From assembly GCA_934045075.1 (NCBI GenBank), contig OW203732.1, positions 4,443,501 to 4,507,500 on the forward strand: 64,000 nt of DNA, read 5' to 3'. The notes under the pieces were generated by a model. It did no database searches. It saw only the letters and a program-made list of their open reading frames with translations, and had not been told where the DNA came from. The stretch is from Yponomeuta sedellus. Taxonomy: Eukaryota > Arthropoda > Insecta > Lepidoptera > Yponomeutidae. Position 1 is the stretch's first letter. Every line of letters begins with the position of its first letter. Shown here piece after piece: positions 1 to 9,455 of this stretch. A program made the position numbers and the translations under genes.

Positions 1-279
1 TTTGAAAAGTTAATGTAAGTGAAGTGTTTGTACCTTGATTAAAAACTAGAATAAAGAAGTATTTGAATTGTTTATCAACGCGCACATAGTGTACAGGCCA
101 AGTTCTCGGCCGGCCCTCAGACATATTTACACGAACCTATTCAAGCCCTTTTCTTTTTCCCCTCTATCTTCAAGGCTAGCTGTTTCACAGCACTGTTGTC
201 ACATTAAACCATTACCTCAAATTCCATGCTGATTCATGAAATTTAATCTAATATGCTGGCACGCAGGTTTGCACGGTGT
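1..279. other. AT-rich DNA, no gene
   Basis: No supported ORF, RNA gene or repeat recognised in this stretch. Confidence 0.5.
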
Positions 280-510
280 CGTCGTCAGGCTATACTAGCC
301 CACTGGTGGACATAGCCCTCCCATAAAGAGCGCCACGTTGTGCTATCATAGGGGGTAATGCCCATAATCCTCACGCTGGGCATGCGGGTTGGGGATCGCA
401 GTTCGGTGGAACTGTACTGCAGGGGTCGCTGCTGCCCACCCCCCGGTTTGTGTCCCTTAGTCGCCTTTTATATTCGCCTTCCCGCGGGTATCGTATACCC
501 GCGGGAAGAA
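280..510 (-). repeat. F1 interspersed repeat fragment
   Basis: This segment matches, in inverted orientation, the sequence at 7560-7740. Shared blocks include the GGGGATTATGGGCATTACCC region, the CAGCAGCGCCCCCTGCAGTA region and the 'gggagggctatgtccagcagtgg' stretch. Further copies lie at 43500-43590, 44535-44600 and 55855-56060. The class of the family is not clear from sequence alone; it may be a LINE 3' portion, because here it runs into a reverse-transcriptase fragment. Confidence 0.75.
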
Positions 511-555
511 TTGGGTTGGTGCTATTCTCTAGACCGACACCACACAGCAACACTG

Positions 556-855
556 TTTGCACGGTGTACAGTTAAACTGGCTGTCTTCCAAGCATACTGT
601 ACATGTTTCTACACCAGTAGCCTGTGGATATACTATACCGGCAAAGCCTGGGATGCTCTGCTTATCCAGTATTATAATGCTTTCAGAATGTTGTTGGGGC
701 TGCATCGGTATTGCAGTGCATTGGGCATGTTTGCGGAGGAGCGTGTTGATGAATTCGCGATCCTTCGCAATAGATGCGCATCGTCATTATATACTCGTAG
801 GATCCAAGCCGGCTCCAAGTGCACTATCCTGAAAGCTATAGCAGAGATTAATTAG
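556..855 (+). pseudogene. non-LTR retrotransposon reverse transcriptase, C-terminal fragment
   Basis: One open frame ending at 855 encodes a stretch resembling the C-terminal tail of endonuclease/reverse-transcriptase ORFs of insect LINEs. Recognisable blocks are AFRMLLGLHRYCSALGMFAEE and the region ending in LKAIAEIN. Only about 95 residues of the tail remain, and the RT core and endonuclease are missing, so this is a 5'-truncated dead copy. The frame upstream of about 556 comes from an unrelated F1 repeat. A likely 3' UTR follows, with an AATAAAG signal near 1070. Family assignment rests on remembered tail motifs; a BLAST search would settle the clade. Confidence 0.7.
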
Positions 856-1914
856 ACACTGGGACTCGCTTTTGTCTGAACCAAAGTATAAGTTTGGAGT
901 AGAACTAAAAAATTTAAATTTAAATTTCAACTCCATTTTTTTTTAATTTTTACATATATTTTAAATTTAATTTAGAACTTATGTATGGCTTGTGATCTCA
1001 CTAACAGAATATTTAGTTTTAATACTGAGTGTCATTTTAGTAACAACCTATGGATTATTCTTTATCCGAAATAAAGAAATACAATACAATGTTATGATTT
1101 AATTCATAGATTTAAAGTATTAAAATCGTTTACCCTATCGAATAATTATTCTGTTGTCAAGTGTTTACGATTTGTTTTTGAAGAGTTTTCAGTCATTCCT
1201 GTGGAAAACAATGTCATTGCAGTGTACGCAGAATTTAAGTTTTGGTTATTTTTTGAAAAAAGGAATTAAAATTGATCTCTGTGGCTATTTTTCCGTGAAT
1301 AGATATCTATAGAAAATACGTCTGAGGTATAAAAATTACGCGCTTCAGGGATATTTGTTAATTTAACTTCAGATTAGAATCACCCTTATATAATATAATA
1401 AGTTATATATAAGTAAAAGTATAATAAAATAAGATGCATGGCACTTACCTACTCACTTACTGATGACTCATCCAAAGTCTTGGGGTACTTCTAATTGAAC
1501 TAGAGATTTAAAATTTGATTATATAAACAGTCACAGTACTGATTAGGCAAAAGAACAAGTCGTAAAGCACTAAAATTATACAAGGTGACTGTATTATACG
1601 GGATCGTGAATTGATGGCAGCTACTTAAGAGAAAAATTTAATTTTATTCATTTACAATTTTTTTTTACATTGCACTTTCAGAAAAATTAAATAAAAGTTT
1701 ACTTCTTACTCTAATAACGACAACCGATCACATTTATAAGCTACTAAACTTAGTAGCACTTCATTAAACATGGGAGAAACGAGAAAAAAATGGGAAATAG
1801 TTAAAGTATACAAGGTGGCCAGATTATACAGATTGAGACAGAGTATTTTGTTAATTTGTATACCTATATACATCACACTACCATTACAGGCTTACCTTGG
1901 AACGTTTTATAACT
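856..1914. other. AT-rich non-coding DNA, probable LINE 3' UTR then unique sequence
   Basis: The first 230 bases look like the 3' UTR of the preceding LINE fragment, ending in an AATAAAG-type signal and a short ACAAT repeat. Beyond that I see no gene or recognised repeat. Confidence 0.45.
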
Positions 1915-2280
1915 TTTATAATAATAAATAAACTCTGGAACGACTTTAGGTGTGGTTTTATTTGTAGATTAGTATGTACTTAGTAATAATAAAACACGGA
2001 TAGCCAGAGGTTGCGGGTTCGAATCCTCTAAATAGGTTTTTAATGTGGTCCTTAGCACGGGTTAGTGCATTAAAAATAAAAATAGTATAATAATAAAACA
2101 GAAAAACCGGATAAAAAACGGATAAGCAGGTGAAAAGTCAGATCTGGTCAAAGGGTAAAGTAGTAGTGGTGAAAAATGAGGGAAATCGAAGAATGAGTGA
2201 CAAAATTTAAATATTTGAAAATGATAGATAGAAAAAGAAATAAAAATGGTGTAAAGAGGTTTGCACCGCTATAACCTACT
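1915..2280 (+). repeat. F2 interspersed repeat, interrupted by a SINE-B fragment
   Basis: The sequence from 'ctctggaacgact' to 'gaggtttgcaccg' recurs at 11890-12128 and, inverted, at 16615-16865. Shared internal text includes 'cagatctggtc' and 'gatagatagaaaaagaaat'. Relative to the 11.9-kb copy, this copy is interrupted by a SINE-B fragment at about 1995-2090. Class unknown; a non-autonomous element is likely. Confidence 0.8.
1995..2090 (+). repeat. SINE-B fragment nested in F2
   Basis: It has the SINE-B anticodon-arm and B-box region (GGATAGCCAGAGG, GGGTTCGAATCC) and the conserved 3' end (CACGGGTTAGTGCATTAAAA), but an internal deletion has fused the B-box to the 3' part. Flanking ATAATAAAAC on both sides fits a target-site duplication of about 10 bp. 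Confidence 0.75.
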
Positions 2281-2555
2281 CGTAATTCGATAGTGCAGGA
2301 ACATTAACTTACAATGTACTAAGGGTTACTACCTAATCTGTTATGGTTGGAGAAAAACTTTGCTAGGAAACCTACAATAATATAAAAAATAATTCTTTCG
2401 TTTTCAATTTAAAAAAGAAATGTTTACTCTTACTACTAAACTAAAACGTATACTCTATAGTTGAAAACGGCACGTAAACGTACTACTACTAAAACGTATA
2501 CTCTTTATTTGAAAACGGCAGTTTATCATACACTCTAGTCATAACTTACTTATTA

Positions 2556-2870
2556 GGACCTCTGTGGCGTAGCGGTAGCGCGTCTGACTACCATGCAAGT
2601 GGTCCTGGGTTCGATTCCCGGCTGGGGACAAAAAAAAGGCCAGGTCATGGATGTTTACATGTTTTTGATGTCGTTGTTTCTGGTTCCCACGACACAGGGT
2701 ATCCTAATGTGGGGCCAGAAGCAATGTATGTGCCTGTATGTAAATGTTATGTTACGTTACGTTACGTTACGTTACGTTACGTTACGTTACGTTACGTTAC
2801 GTTACGTCACGTCACGTCACGTCAGGTCACGTCAAGTCACGTCACGTCACGTTACGTTATGTAATGTTAT
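2556..2870 (+). repeat. SINE-A (tRNA-derived SINE) with TTACG/TCACG tail
   Basis: The 5' head resembles a tRNA with an A-box-like segment (TGGCGTAGCGGTAGCGCG) and a B-box (GGTTCGATTCC). A unique body follows (AGGTCATGGATGTTTACATG to GTGTGGGGCCAGAAGCAATG), then a tail of GTTAC pentamers drifting into GTCAC. Other copies are at 9222, 12553, 41972 and a 5'-truncated one at 55735. The long pentamer tail (about 2745-2850) makes this the most expanded copy. It is not a functional tRNA gene because it lacks a matching acceptor stem. Confidence 0.85.
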
Positions 2871-3292
2871 GTACATATATTTTTTAAATCATATTATAGT
2901 ATTAAAATAAGATTCATTCACAAAAAGCTGCGTCAGAACTAAAACTAAAAAATTCAAAATATATGGAAGTACGGAGAGCCAAGTCCCCGATTTTTAAAAC
3001 TATGGTAAAAGAATACTATCTCGCTAGTGTGATGTGAAGATTTTGCTGTTATTTGTAGTACTGTTCTGCTATTGTTGGTATTTTATTTATGTCCTGACCA
3101 TATATTGTTGTCTATAAATATATGTATTTATATAAAATATATGTTTATATACCTTTCTATTTATGTATATTATTTGTATGATCTATTTAGGTTTAGTATA
3201 ATTATTTTCTTAATTAAGCATGTTTTATTCATATGTATCTGAAAAATTGTGATTTATTTGTACATCTACTTCCTTATCCAATATATTGCTCC
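2871..3292. other. AT-rich DNA, no gene
   Basis: No supported gene. TATATGTA-rich low-complexity sequence around 3090-3180. Confidence 0.5.
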
Positions 3293-3418
3293 AGTTCATC
3301 CAAAGGTTGTCTGGAAGAGATCACTTTTAGTGAGAAGTCCGCCGTCTGTACTCTTAGGTTAAGAAATATTTGTGTAATTTCCTTTATTTTGTACAATAAA
3401 GTGTTCTCTATCTATCTA
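3293..3418 (+). repeat. F3: LINE 3' end with (CTAT)n tail
   Basis: This is a conserved 3' terminus: GGTTGTCTGGAAGAGATCAC, then TTTTAGTGA..GTCCGCCGTCTGTACTC, then an AATAAAGTGTTCTCTAT signal and (CTAT) repeats. The same end recurs at 11500-11632, 37880-37990, 41871-42215 and 57797-58100. It looks like the 3' UTR of an insect non-LTR retrotransposon; no coding sequence is retained here. Confidence 0.75.
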
Positions 3419-3948
3419 TCATATATCCATTCAAAATACTCTAAAAACATGCCAAGTTTAGTCTGTAAATTAAAAATTCAAACAACTTTTTCTTGTTAAC
3501 CTAAACACCGTTAAAATTAGGGGACAAAAAACTGTTTTTTAAAGCGACAAATTGGCCCGTTTTTATTTATTTACTTTTTTGTGAGGAATAATTAACTTTA
3601 AGAAGTTGTATGTGAATAAAATATGCCAATTTGGCGTAAGCATTATTTTAAACTGTCCGATGTATCTGTTGCGGCGCATGTTTTTACACCGCAGCGTAAA
3701 TGTCATTTAAAACGTATACTTTCTGTCATGACTACATTAAAATGAATAGCCTGTAAGGCCAATCGATAAATAATGCGAATAAAAATCCACTTAACTCGCT
3801 TCTAATATTACTTATAGCATTTATTGTATCGACACTAATGAGAGATGAATACATTATGGGGAGTTTAAATTATCTTAGCATCATTATTTACCAAGCCAGG
3901 TGTAAAAACCAATTGAAAACGTCAAAGTATCTTAAATAAACCAGTCGC
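3419..3948. other. Unique AT-rich DNA, no gene
   Basis: Nothing recognisable beyond short ORFs of no family. Confidence 0.45.
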
Positions 3949-4260
3949 TTGACTTCGATCGATATTGACCCTTCATGTGTCTCCACTGCTGGGGCACGGG
4001 TCTCTTCCTGCAACGCAGGAAGGTTAGGCCATACTCCACGACGGAGGCCAAGTCCGGGTTGGTGGAAGGATGTAATACAGTGGCGGGCTTTACTGTCAGA
4101 AATTATCAAGCCGGCCATAAGGCCTCTGTCATGGCTTAACGATTGCCATTGCATGACAGCTCGGCACTAACGGCTTAACGTACCTTGCGAAGAACGGAAG
4201 CACTCGGAAAAAATGTCACTAGTGGTAGTCAAGGGATGGACAATTATACAGCACCTGACC
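3949..4260 (+). repeat. F4 interspersed repeat
   Basis: It contains the block GCTGGGGCACGGGTCTCTTC, then GGAAGGTTAGGCCATACTCC, and a 'cagtggcgggc..tactgtcag' block. These recur at 6410-6560 (inverted), 17475-17705, 18560-18690, 19420-19550 and 21040-21120. The 3' part (about 4160-4260: 'tagtggtagtcaagggatgg..agcacctgaccgcgcc') is also found near 45720-45810 and 46080-46170. The class is not clear. Two antisense ORFs here are shadows of the repeat. Confidence 0.7.
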
Positions 4261-5012
4261 GCGCCTGTTGTTACTTAACCCTAATGATTGATTCCAATCA
4301 CTTGGTTCCACTAGACTATGAGCGCTTCAGGTTTTTATATACTCTGTCATAATCATGATACCTAAGAAAATTCAACTTCCAATAAAATCCAGAAACCTTT
4401 AAAATGCGCAGCTGCAAGTCGCAAATCGTTGTAAACGTCAAGCTTAACAATTGAAACTATCAAACCTGTTGTCAATAGAAATGTACCAAATCTCCCGCCG
4501 ATCGCCAGCTCCATAAAGCACACTTATCGTACATTTCCTGGGGCGTGCCTCACACATCGGGCGCGGAAGTCGCCGGGGGCGCCAGTTATTCACGACTCGA
4601 CGCGCTAACAATCATACGAATGCCATTAACACACAATATATTCTGTAGCAGTCGGTGAAAACACGGGCAGGAGATAAATTGTTGGGGCACGGTGCGCGCG
4701 GAGCTGGTGAAAAGTAACGTCACTGTTGGCTATATTATTGACAGACAGTCCGTCAGTGATAGTCCATACTCTTCATACCTTGGCCGGATACAGTAAGCTT
4801 CATACCGTGTCCGTATACACAATTAGTAGGTACTAACATATTTTAAACTTACGCGACTTGAACACATACCTAGTTAGCGGAATATCTGCTTGAATCAGGA
4901 TCTAACCACTGGATAGAATTACACAAACAATCGGTACTTTCCAACGATCGCTATTATTATAGCGGTTGAAATTAAGAAACACAAAATTTAATCGGGAATT
5001 TCAAACTGTCGC
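4261..5012. other. Non-coding DNA, somewhat GC-richer
   Basis: No gene or repeat recognised. Around 4490-4720 the sequence is richer in CG dinucleotides than its surroundings, but no ORF or promoter pattern supports a host gene. Confidence 0.4.
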
Positions 5013-5276
5013 AAACGTGGGATCCGGTCATCAATAAGTGTTCGAGTGGAAGAAAGTCGCATGGCTTATCGTCCGACATTGTCAGTGTAGTGTGTCGCAA
5101 CCCTAATAGTGCTTTGTGATGGCTGATTGAGGGTAGTCTGAAACCTTGTCAGCCGAAGATGCAAACGGGTGCCAGCCATCTGTCTTCTCGCGACCACGAT
5201 GACTGTAACGTCGTCGAAACGTCGAGGTAAAATAGCAATGAATTACTACACGATTAAGCCCCGAAAATATACTAAC
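5013..5276 (-). mobile_element. MITE-1 copy, truncated
   Basis: This matches the inverted MITE-1 at 23882-24183. Shared sequences are GGGATCCGGTCATCAA at the left, the ACATTGTCAGTGTAGTGTG region, ACGTCGTCGAAACGTCGAGG and the right terminal repeat (CGATTAAGCCCCGAAAATAT..AAC). The opposite terminal repeat is missing, so the copy is truncated on its left. Confidence 0.8.
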
Positions 5277-6409
5277 TATTTATATATTTTGTGTTCGCTC
5301 GGTATGATGCAAGGTACACCCAGTCCCCTGACCGGCCCGTACCTAGTTCGATCATCTGTTAATGCGCTTCATGATGCCAACTAGCGGCACCAATGGAAAA
5401 AATCATACCTTGTTTTATTTAAATACGTTTTATCTAAAGTGAACATGAGAAATCTTAACAACTGTGACAACTATAACAACTACGAACTGTGTTCTTAAAG
5501 TTTTAGTAAAAAAAAAAACGATTATTGCACAGAGCTTAACATGAGTGGCAGAGCTTAACATGAGTGGTACTTTATTTTTGTGTTGGAAAAGTCCGGGTGG
5601 CCAAATTAATTGCCGACTGGCCTTTTTGCCTTTTACTGACCACAAATTGCAAAAGTATATATTTCGGTCACCTGAAGTGTGCACTGAAATATTACAATAG
5701 TAATTATATAAAAAAAAGATTCGACATTAAAACTTACGATGCGGTCAGGCAGCAGCATAAATCAAGAATTGTCGCTATGAAATTGTTTACACCGTATATT
5801 TTGTGGCAGCGTGATCTTTTAATGTGTTCTTTAATGATAGCTACTGGTTTCATTAATAATGGTCGTAAAGAAACGCAGGAGGCATCCGTCTTCAATGGAT
5901 AGTACCTAAAGCGATCAGTCGATTTTCATAGATAGATACTGTAAAAGTCAATTTTTAGCGTTCTTTCCTCAAGGGAAAAAACAGAAGATGGACCACTTTT
6001 TACAGATGTCTTTTACTACTTGTATGACAATTAATAGCTTTTACGATGATTACAACTTCGAAATTGTAAAAAAAATAGTAGCAATTTTTTACGAATTGCG
6101 ACTATAAAATTATTGGGACATGTGTGTTTTTTTTTCAAGATTTCTTTTTTTTTAGTATTTTTATTGCACTTTAATACGGCGAACTTAACACCTTAAGCAT
6201 CTTCTGCCAGTCAACCGCAGGAAGTGGAAGAAAAATTCGTTCGCGTGCAAGAAAAAAACAAACAGTGCTAAAAAGAGGCTATGTAATTTAACATATTAAG
6301 TATATAAGGTATAATCGAATAAACCTACATATTAATATAATTATAGACATCAAGTATAATTATAATAGTCCCGCTCCCCGAACATTAGATGATTCATGTA
6401 CCGGTTGTC
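5277..6409. other. AT-rich DNA, no gene
   Basis: No supported gene. A 21-bp direct duplication (GAGCTTAACATGAGTGG) occurs at about 5531-5568. The small ORF at 5564-5902 has no recognised motif and AT-driven composition, so I do not call it a gene. Confidence 0.4.
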
Positions 6410-6560
6410 ATAATGGCAGTCCTTAAGCCATGTCAGAGGCCTTATGGGCGGCTTGATAACTTCTGACAGTGAGACCCGCCACTGTCTTACAATCCTCCAC
6501 CAACCCGGACTTGGCCCCCGTGGTGAACAGTATACAAGAATTGATACTGAGGCTTGCAAA
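6410..6560 (-). repeat. F4 repeat fragment, inverted
   Basis: It carries the complement of the F4 blocks: GGCAGTCCTTAAGCCATGTC, 'gcggcttgataacttctgacag' and 'ggcccccgtggtgaacagtat'. These match 17545-17690. Confidence 0.65.
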
Positions 6561-6804
6561 ACATAAGAAAGGTTTGCATACTCAGTGGTCTCCGGCAAGC
6601 CCACCAGATACCGGCCGGATTCCGAGCTCGATGTTCGTATTTCGATCTCGATTGTGCTGATAACAATCGCCGATATGTAGATGAGCATCGATAATGCTGG
6701 GGGCGACAACATTGGCACCAACAGGTTACAATCGTTGCTCAATGTAGAGTACGTGCCACAGAACAGCAGGGCGGCCTTTACTTACGTATTGTCGATTATA
6801 TTCT

Positions 6805-7040
6805 TTTTTTTTTTTAATGCACTAACCCGTGCTAAGGACAATTTTTAAAAAACCTATTTAGAGGCTAAAAATTCCACCCATGCCGGGACTCGAACCCGCG
6901 ACCTGTGGCTAACCGTGCCAGCGCTCTCCCAGCTGAGCTAATGGGCAACTTACCGGCATCAGTGAAATGTCGAACCTCTTTAAAATACTCTCTGTATTAC
7001 CCACAGGCAGCAACATCTGGCTGAAGCAACGTATTGTCGA
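6805..7040 (-). repeat. SINE-B copy
   Basis: On the minus strand this reads as a tRNA-like head (GCCCATTAGCTCAGCTGGGA; B-box GGGTTCGAGTCCCGGCATGG), a body 'TTTTTAGCCTCTAAATAGG' and the conserved 3' end CACGGGTTAGTGCATTAAAA followed by an A-rich tail. About 100 bases upstream of the head are also conserved between copies (CAGATGT.GC, AATACAGAGAGTAT), so the family unit is longer than the tRNA head. Confidence 0.85.
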
Positions 7041-7129
7041 CTTCAGTAAGCTAATAGTAATATACATAAAAAAAATATTCCACTAACACACTCTAAAGAT
7101 GCAGTTCAAACCGGTTTAAAATAGGAATT

Positions 7130-7290
7130 CCTAACATAACATAACCTCACACCTGTATCCCAGAGGGCTAGGCAAAGACCAGGGACTGCCACTTGCCACG
7201 ATCCTGACAGATCACCTTCGCTTCATCAACGTTCATAAGTCGGTGCATGTATGCACGCCGGTTCCGGGTACTTTTTATTCCTACTACTGT
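7130..7290 (-). pseudogene. LINE C-terminal tail fragment (TATG-tail family)
   Basis: Read on the minus strand, this matches the fragments at 22440, 39544, 42891, 43590 and 63771: GTACCCGGAACCGGCGTGC, GATCTGTCAGGATCGTGGCA, CTGGTCTTTGCCTAGCCCTC. In better copies it translates to a tail containing MQRLMNVDEAKVIC and DRGKWQSLVSAY. Only the last 50 or so codons remain here. The 3' end runs into ATAAC-type repeats. Confidence 0.7.
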
Positions 7291-7349
7291 AACAAACCAC
7301 CCCCATTATTTTTCCGGCAATACCACTTTCACTCTTCGCATCAACAACA

Positions 7350-7442
7350 ATTTGTACAAAGGCGAGCTTGAAAAGCGAGAGGGAGAGAGCTAGAGAGCGA
7401 GAAAATACTATATAGTATTAAGCTCGATTTTGTACAAATTGT
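7350..7442. repeat. Foldback repeat (ACAATTTGTACAAA ends)
   Basis: The ends ACAATTTGTACAAAGGCGAG at 7350 and the complementary CTCGATTTTGTACAAATTGT near 7442 form an inverted repeat of about 22 bp around a GA-rich middle. A related ACAAATTTGTACAAAGGCGA stretch lies at 61879-61898. Confidence 0.6.
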
Positions 7443-7491
7443 TTTTAGTGTAATAAAAATGTTCATCCTTTCATTATTTTAACATCTTAAG

Positions 7492-7845
7492 GCCCACTTG
7501 CGTCAGCTCGGATTAGCTCATTTGACTCGAGTTAACCTGTTAAACTCGGGGGCTAAACCGGGGGGTGGGCAGCAGCGGGAGGGTGGGCAGCAGCGCCCCC
7601 TGCAGTACAATTCCACCGAACTGCGATCCCCAACCCGCATGCCCAGCGTGGGGATTATGGGCATTACCCCTCAATGATGGCACAACCTTGCGCTATGGCG
7701 TTAATTAAGGGAGGGCTATGTCCAGCAGTGGACTAATATAGCCTGAAGAAGGAACCGGTTAAATCGATAATTTCGTATGCGAAATGACCGATTTAACGGG
7801 TTAATGCGAGTTTTAATGAGCTAACCCGGGCTGATGCAAGTGGGC
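7492..7845. mobile_element. MITE with long imperfect TIRs, interrupted by F1
   Basis: The left end (GCCCACTTGCGTCAGCTCGG.., about 7492-7552) is inverted at the right end (..CCGGGCTGATGCAAGTGGGC, about 7785-7845). About 58 bp align with a minority of mismatches. The middle is an F1 fragment (about 7560-7740, carrying 'caacccgcatgcccagcgtgg'), which appears to have inserted between the arms. No target-site duplication could be fixed. Confidence 0.65.
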
Positions 7846-8423
7846 TGGTTTTGCGACAGCTAACTTATAACCAGCATTAGAAGAAAAAATACTCGTATAT
7901 GTACAAAGAGGTATATTTTACTATTAATCACCAACGCCAGGTGTAGCGTAATCCCGTTAACGTGACAAAATGGTTTCTGTTCTTGAATACAAACTTTTTC
8001 CTACAACGGCGAAAGCTTTAAACTTGATTTTGATCAGCCCTTTTTCAAAACAAGAAACTGCACAGCAGTTTAGCGACATTTGTAAATCTAGAAATGTAAA
8101 GGTTTTTTTCCTGTTAATAAAAAAAAGTTATTTCGTTTGACACTTCTGGCTGTTAATTGTCACTGGATGCCACGCGAGCTGTGAATAAATTACCTGGTTT
8201 TATTATGCCATTCAATGTAGGAAACCTGTGAGGTTCTAATTTTACGTGTTCTTAATTAATAGCTATTTGAATAAATCAATATGCAACATTCCTTCGAAGA
8301 GGTGCTAAAATATGTCATTATAAAATTTTATGTCCATTATTACTGGCAACCGTTAGTCCCATCGGATTAATAATCATGACATTTTATTAAGTGTGTAGAC
8401 CCAATAAAATCCTACTAATACTA
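7846..8423. other. AT-rich DNA, no gene
   Basis: Nothing recognised. Confidence 0.45.
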
Positions 8424-8890
8424 CCTCCTAAGCCCTGGGGGTAACACTTACTTCAAGTCTTCTAAGACTACAGTCTATTTATTCTTACTTGTCCAATTTA
8501 GTAAACAAGATTCTACCCTTAAACTGTGACTTTTTAGTCCAAAACTGCCATATTTCCATAAATGAAGTAACCTGGAACACTCTTTTAGATAACACGCTGC
8601 CAATTTTATAAACATAGTTCATGATAGTTCATGAATTTGCAAGAAAATGTCTAGTTTAAGCATCTAATCTCAATTTTAAGGTTAGAATCTTGTTTAGTAA
8701 ATTGGACAAGTAAGTATAAATAGACTGTACGTAGATTTTTAAGAAACTTTTCTTCTTGTTGTCCTAAGAATGATGAGGAAAATATAGGACCTGGAACAGT
8801 AAGTTTTCCGGACTTCCTACTAAATCATTGGGTGTGAATTGAGAAAGTTATTCGTGGTGTCCTATTTTTAGGACGCTAGGGCTTAGGAGG
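8424..8890. repeat. Foldback element with nested inverted repeats
   Basis: The outer ends CCTCCTAAGCCCT (8424-8436) and AGGGCTTAGGAGG (8878-8890) are exact complements. Inside, 8473-8520 (starting GTCTATTTATTCTTACTTGT) is inverted at 8678-8725 with few mismatches. The two tiers of inverted repeats fit a MITE or foldback transposon with insertions or deletions between tiers. No coding capacity. Confidence 0.6.
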
Positions 8891-8956
8891 ATAAATGTGA
8901 AAGTTTGTGAAGATGCTCGGATGTTCGTTATTTGTTGCACCACTCGTTAACGCAGG

Positions 8957-9068
8957 ATGGGTTTAATTACCACATGGGTCCACCACGGATTGGCAACTTG
9001 AAGCGCGTATGTAAACACGCGCTTCAAGTTGCCAATCCGTGGTGGACCCATGTGGTAATTAAACCCAT
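8957..9068. repeat. Perfect palindrome, 52-bp arms
   Basis: Positions 8957-9008 are the exact reverse complement of 9017-9068, around an 8-base loop (ATGTAAAC). Arm sequence starts ATGGGTTTAATTACCACATG. The arm resembles the F8 repeat (cf. 47068-47118 'gggcttaattagcacacgtg'), so this is two head-to-head F8 copies. Perfect identity suggests a recent foldback duplication or gene conversion. Confidence 0.9.
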
Positions 9069-9221
9069 ACTCTCTTTTTCTGTCTCTGAGAGAAGAGCCG
9101 TACCCTGCACTGGGACGTATATAGGCTACACAAAGAAAAGAAATATGAAATTAAAATTATGTCAGTCAAAACAATGAATACACAATGTATGAATTATTTT
9201 GACTGACATCATTTATATATA

Positions 9222-9418
9222 GGACCTCTGTCGGTAGCGCGTCTGCCTACCATGCAAGAGGTCCCGGGTTCGAATCCCGGCTAGAAACAAAAAAAAAGTC
9301 CAGGTCTTGGATGTTTACATGTTTGTGATGTCGTTGTTTCTGGTTCCCACGACACAGGGTATCCCAGTGTGGGGCCAGAAGCAATGTATGTGCCTGTATG
9401 TAAATGTTATGTTTTGTT
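9222..9418 (+). repeat. SINE-A copy with a deletion in the A-box
   Basis: Same organisation as the copy at 2556, but the head reads GACCTCTGTCGGTAGCGCG, lacking about 8 bases of the A-box. B-box GGTTCGAATCCCGGCTAG. The body ends near GTAAATGTTATG. A short minus-strand SINE-B 3' end (TGCACTAACCCGTGCTAAGG) abuts it at about 9427-9455. Confidence 0.8.
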
Positions 9419-9455
9419 ATATTATTGCACTAACCCGTGCTAAGGACAATTTTAA

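Noticed and set aside
2556..2640. tRNA genes (here and at SINE-B heads, 15320-15400)
   Set aside because: A- and B-boxes are present, but acceptor stems do not pair, the same heads recur with conserved SINE bodies and tails, and the anticodon loops are atypical. SINEs are the better reading.
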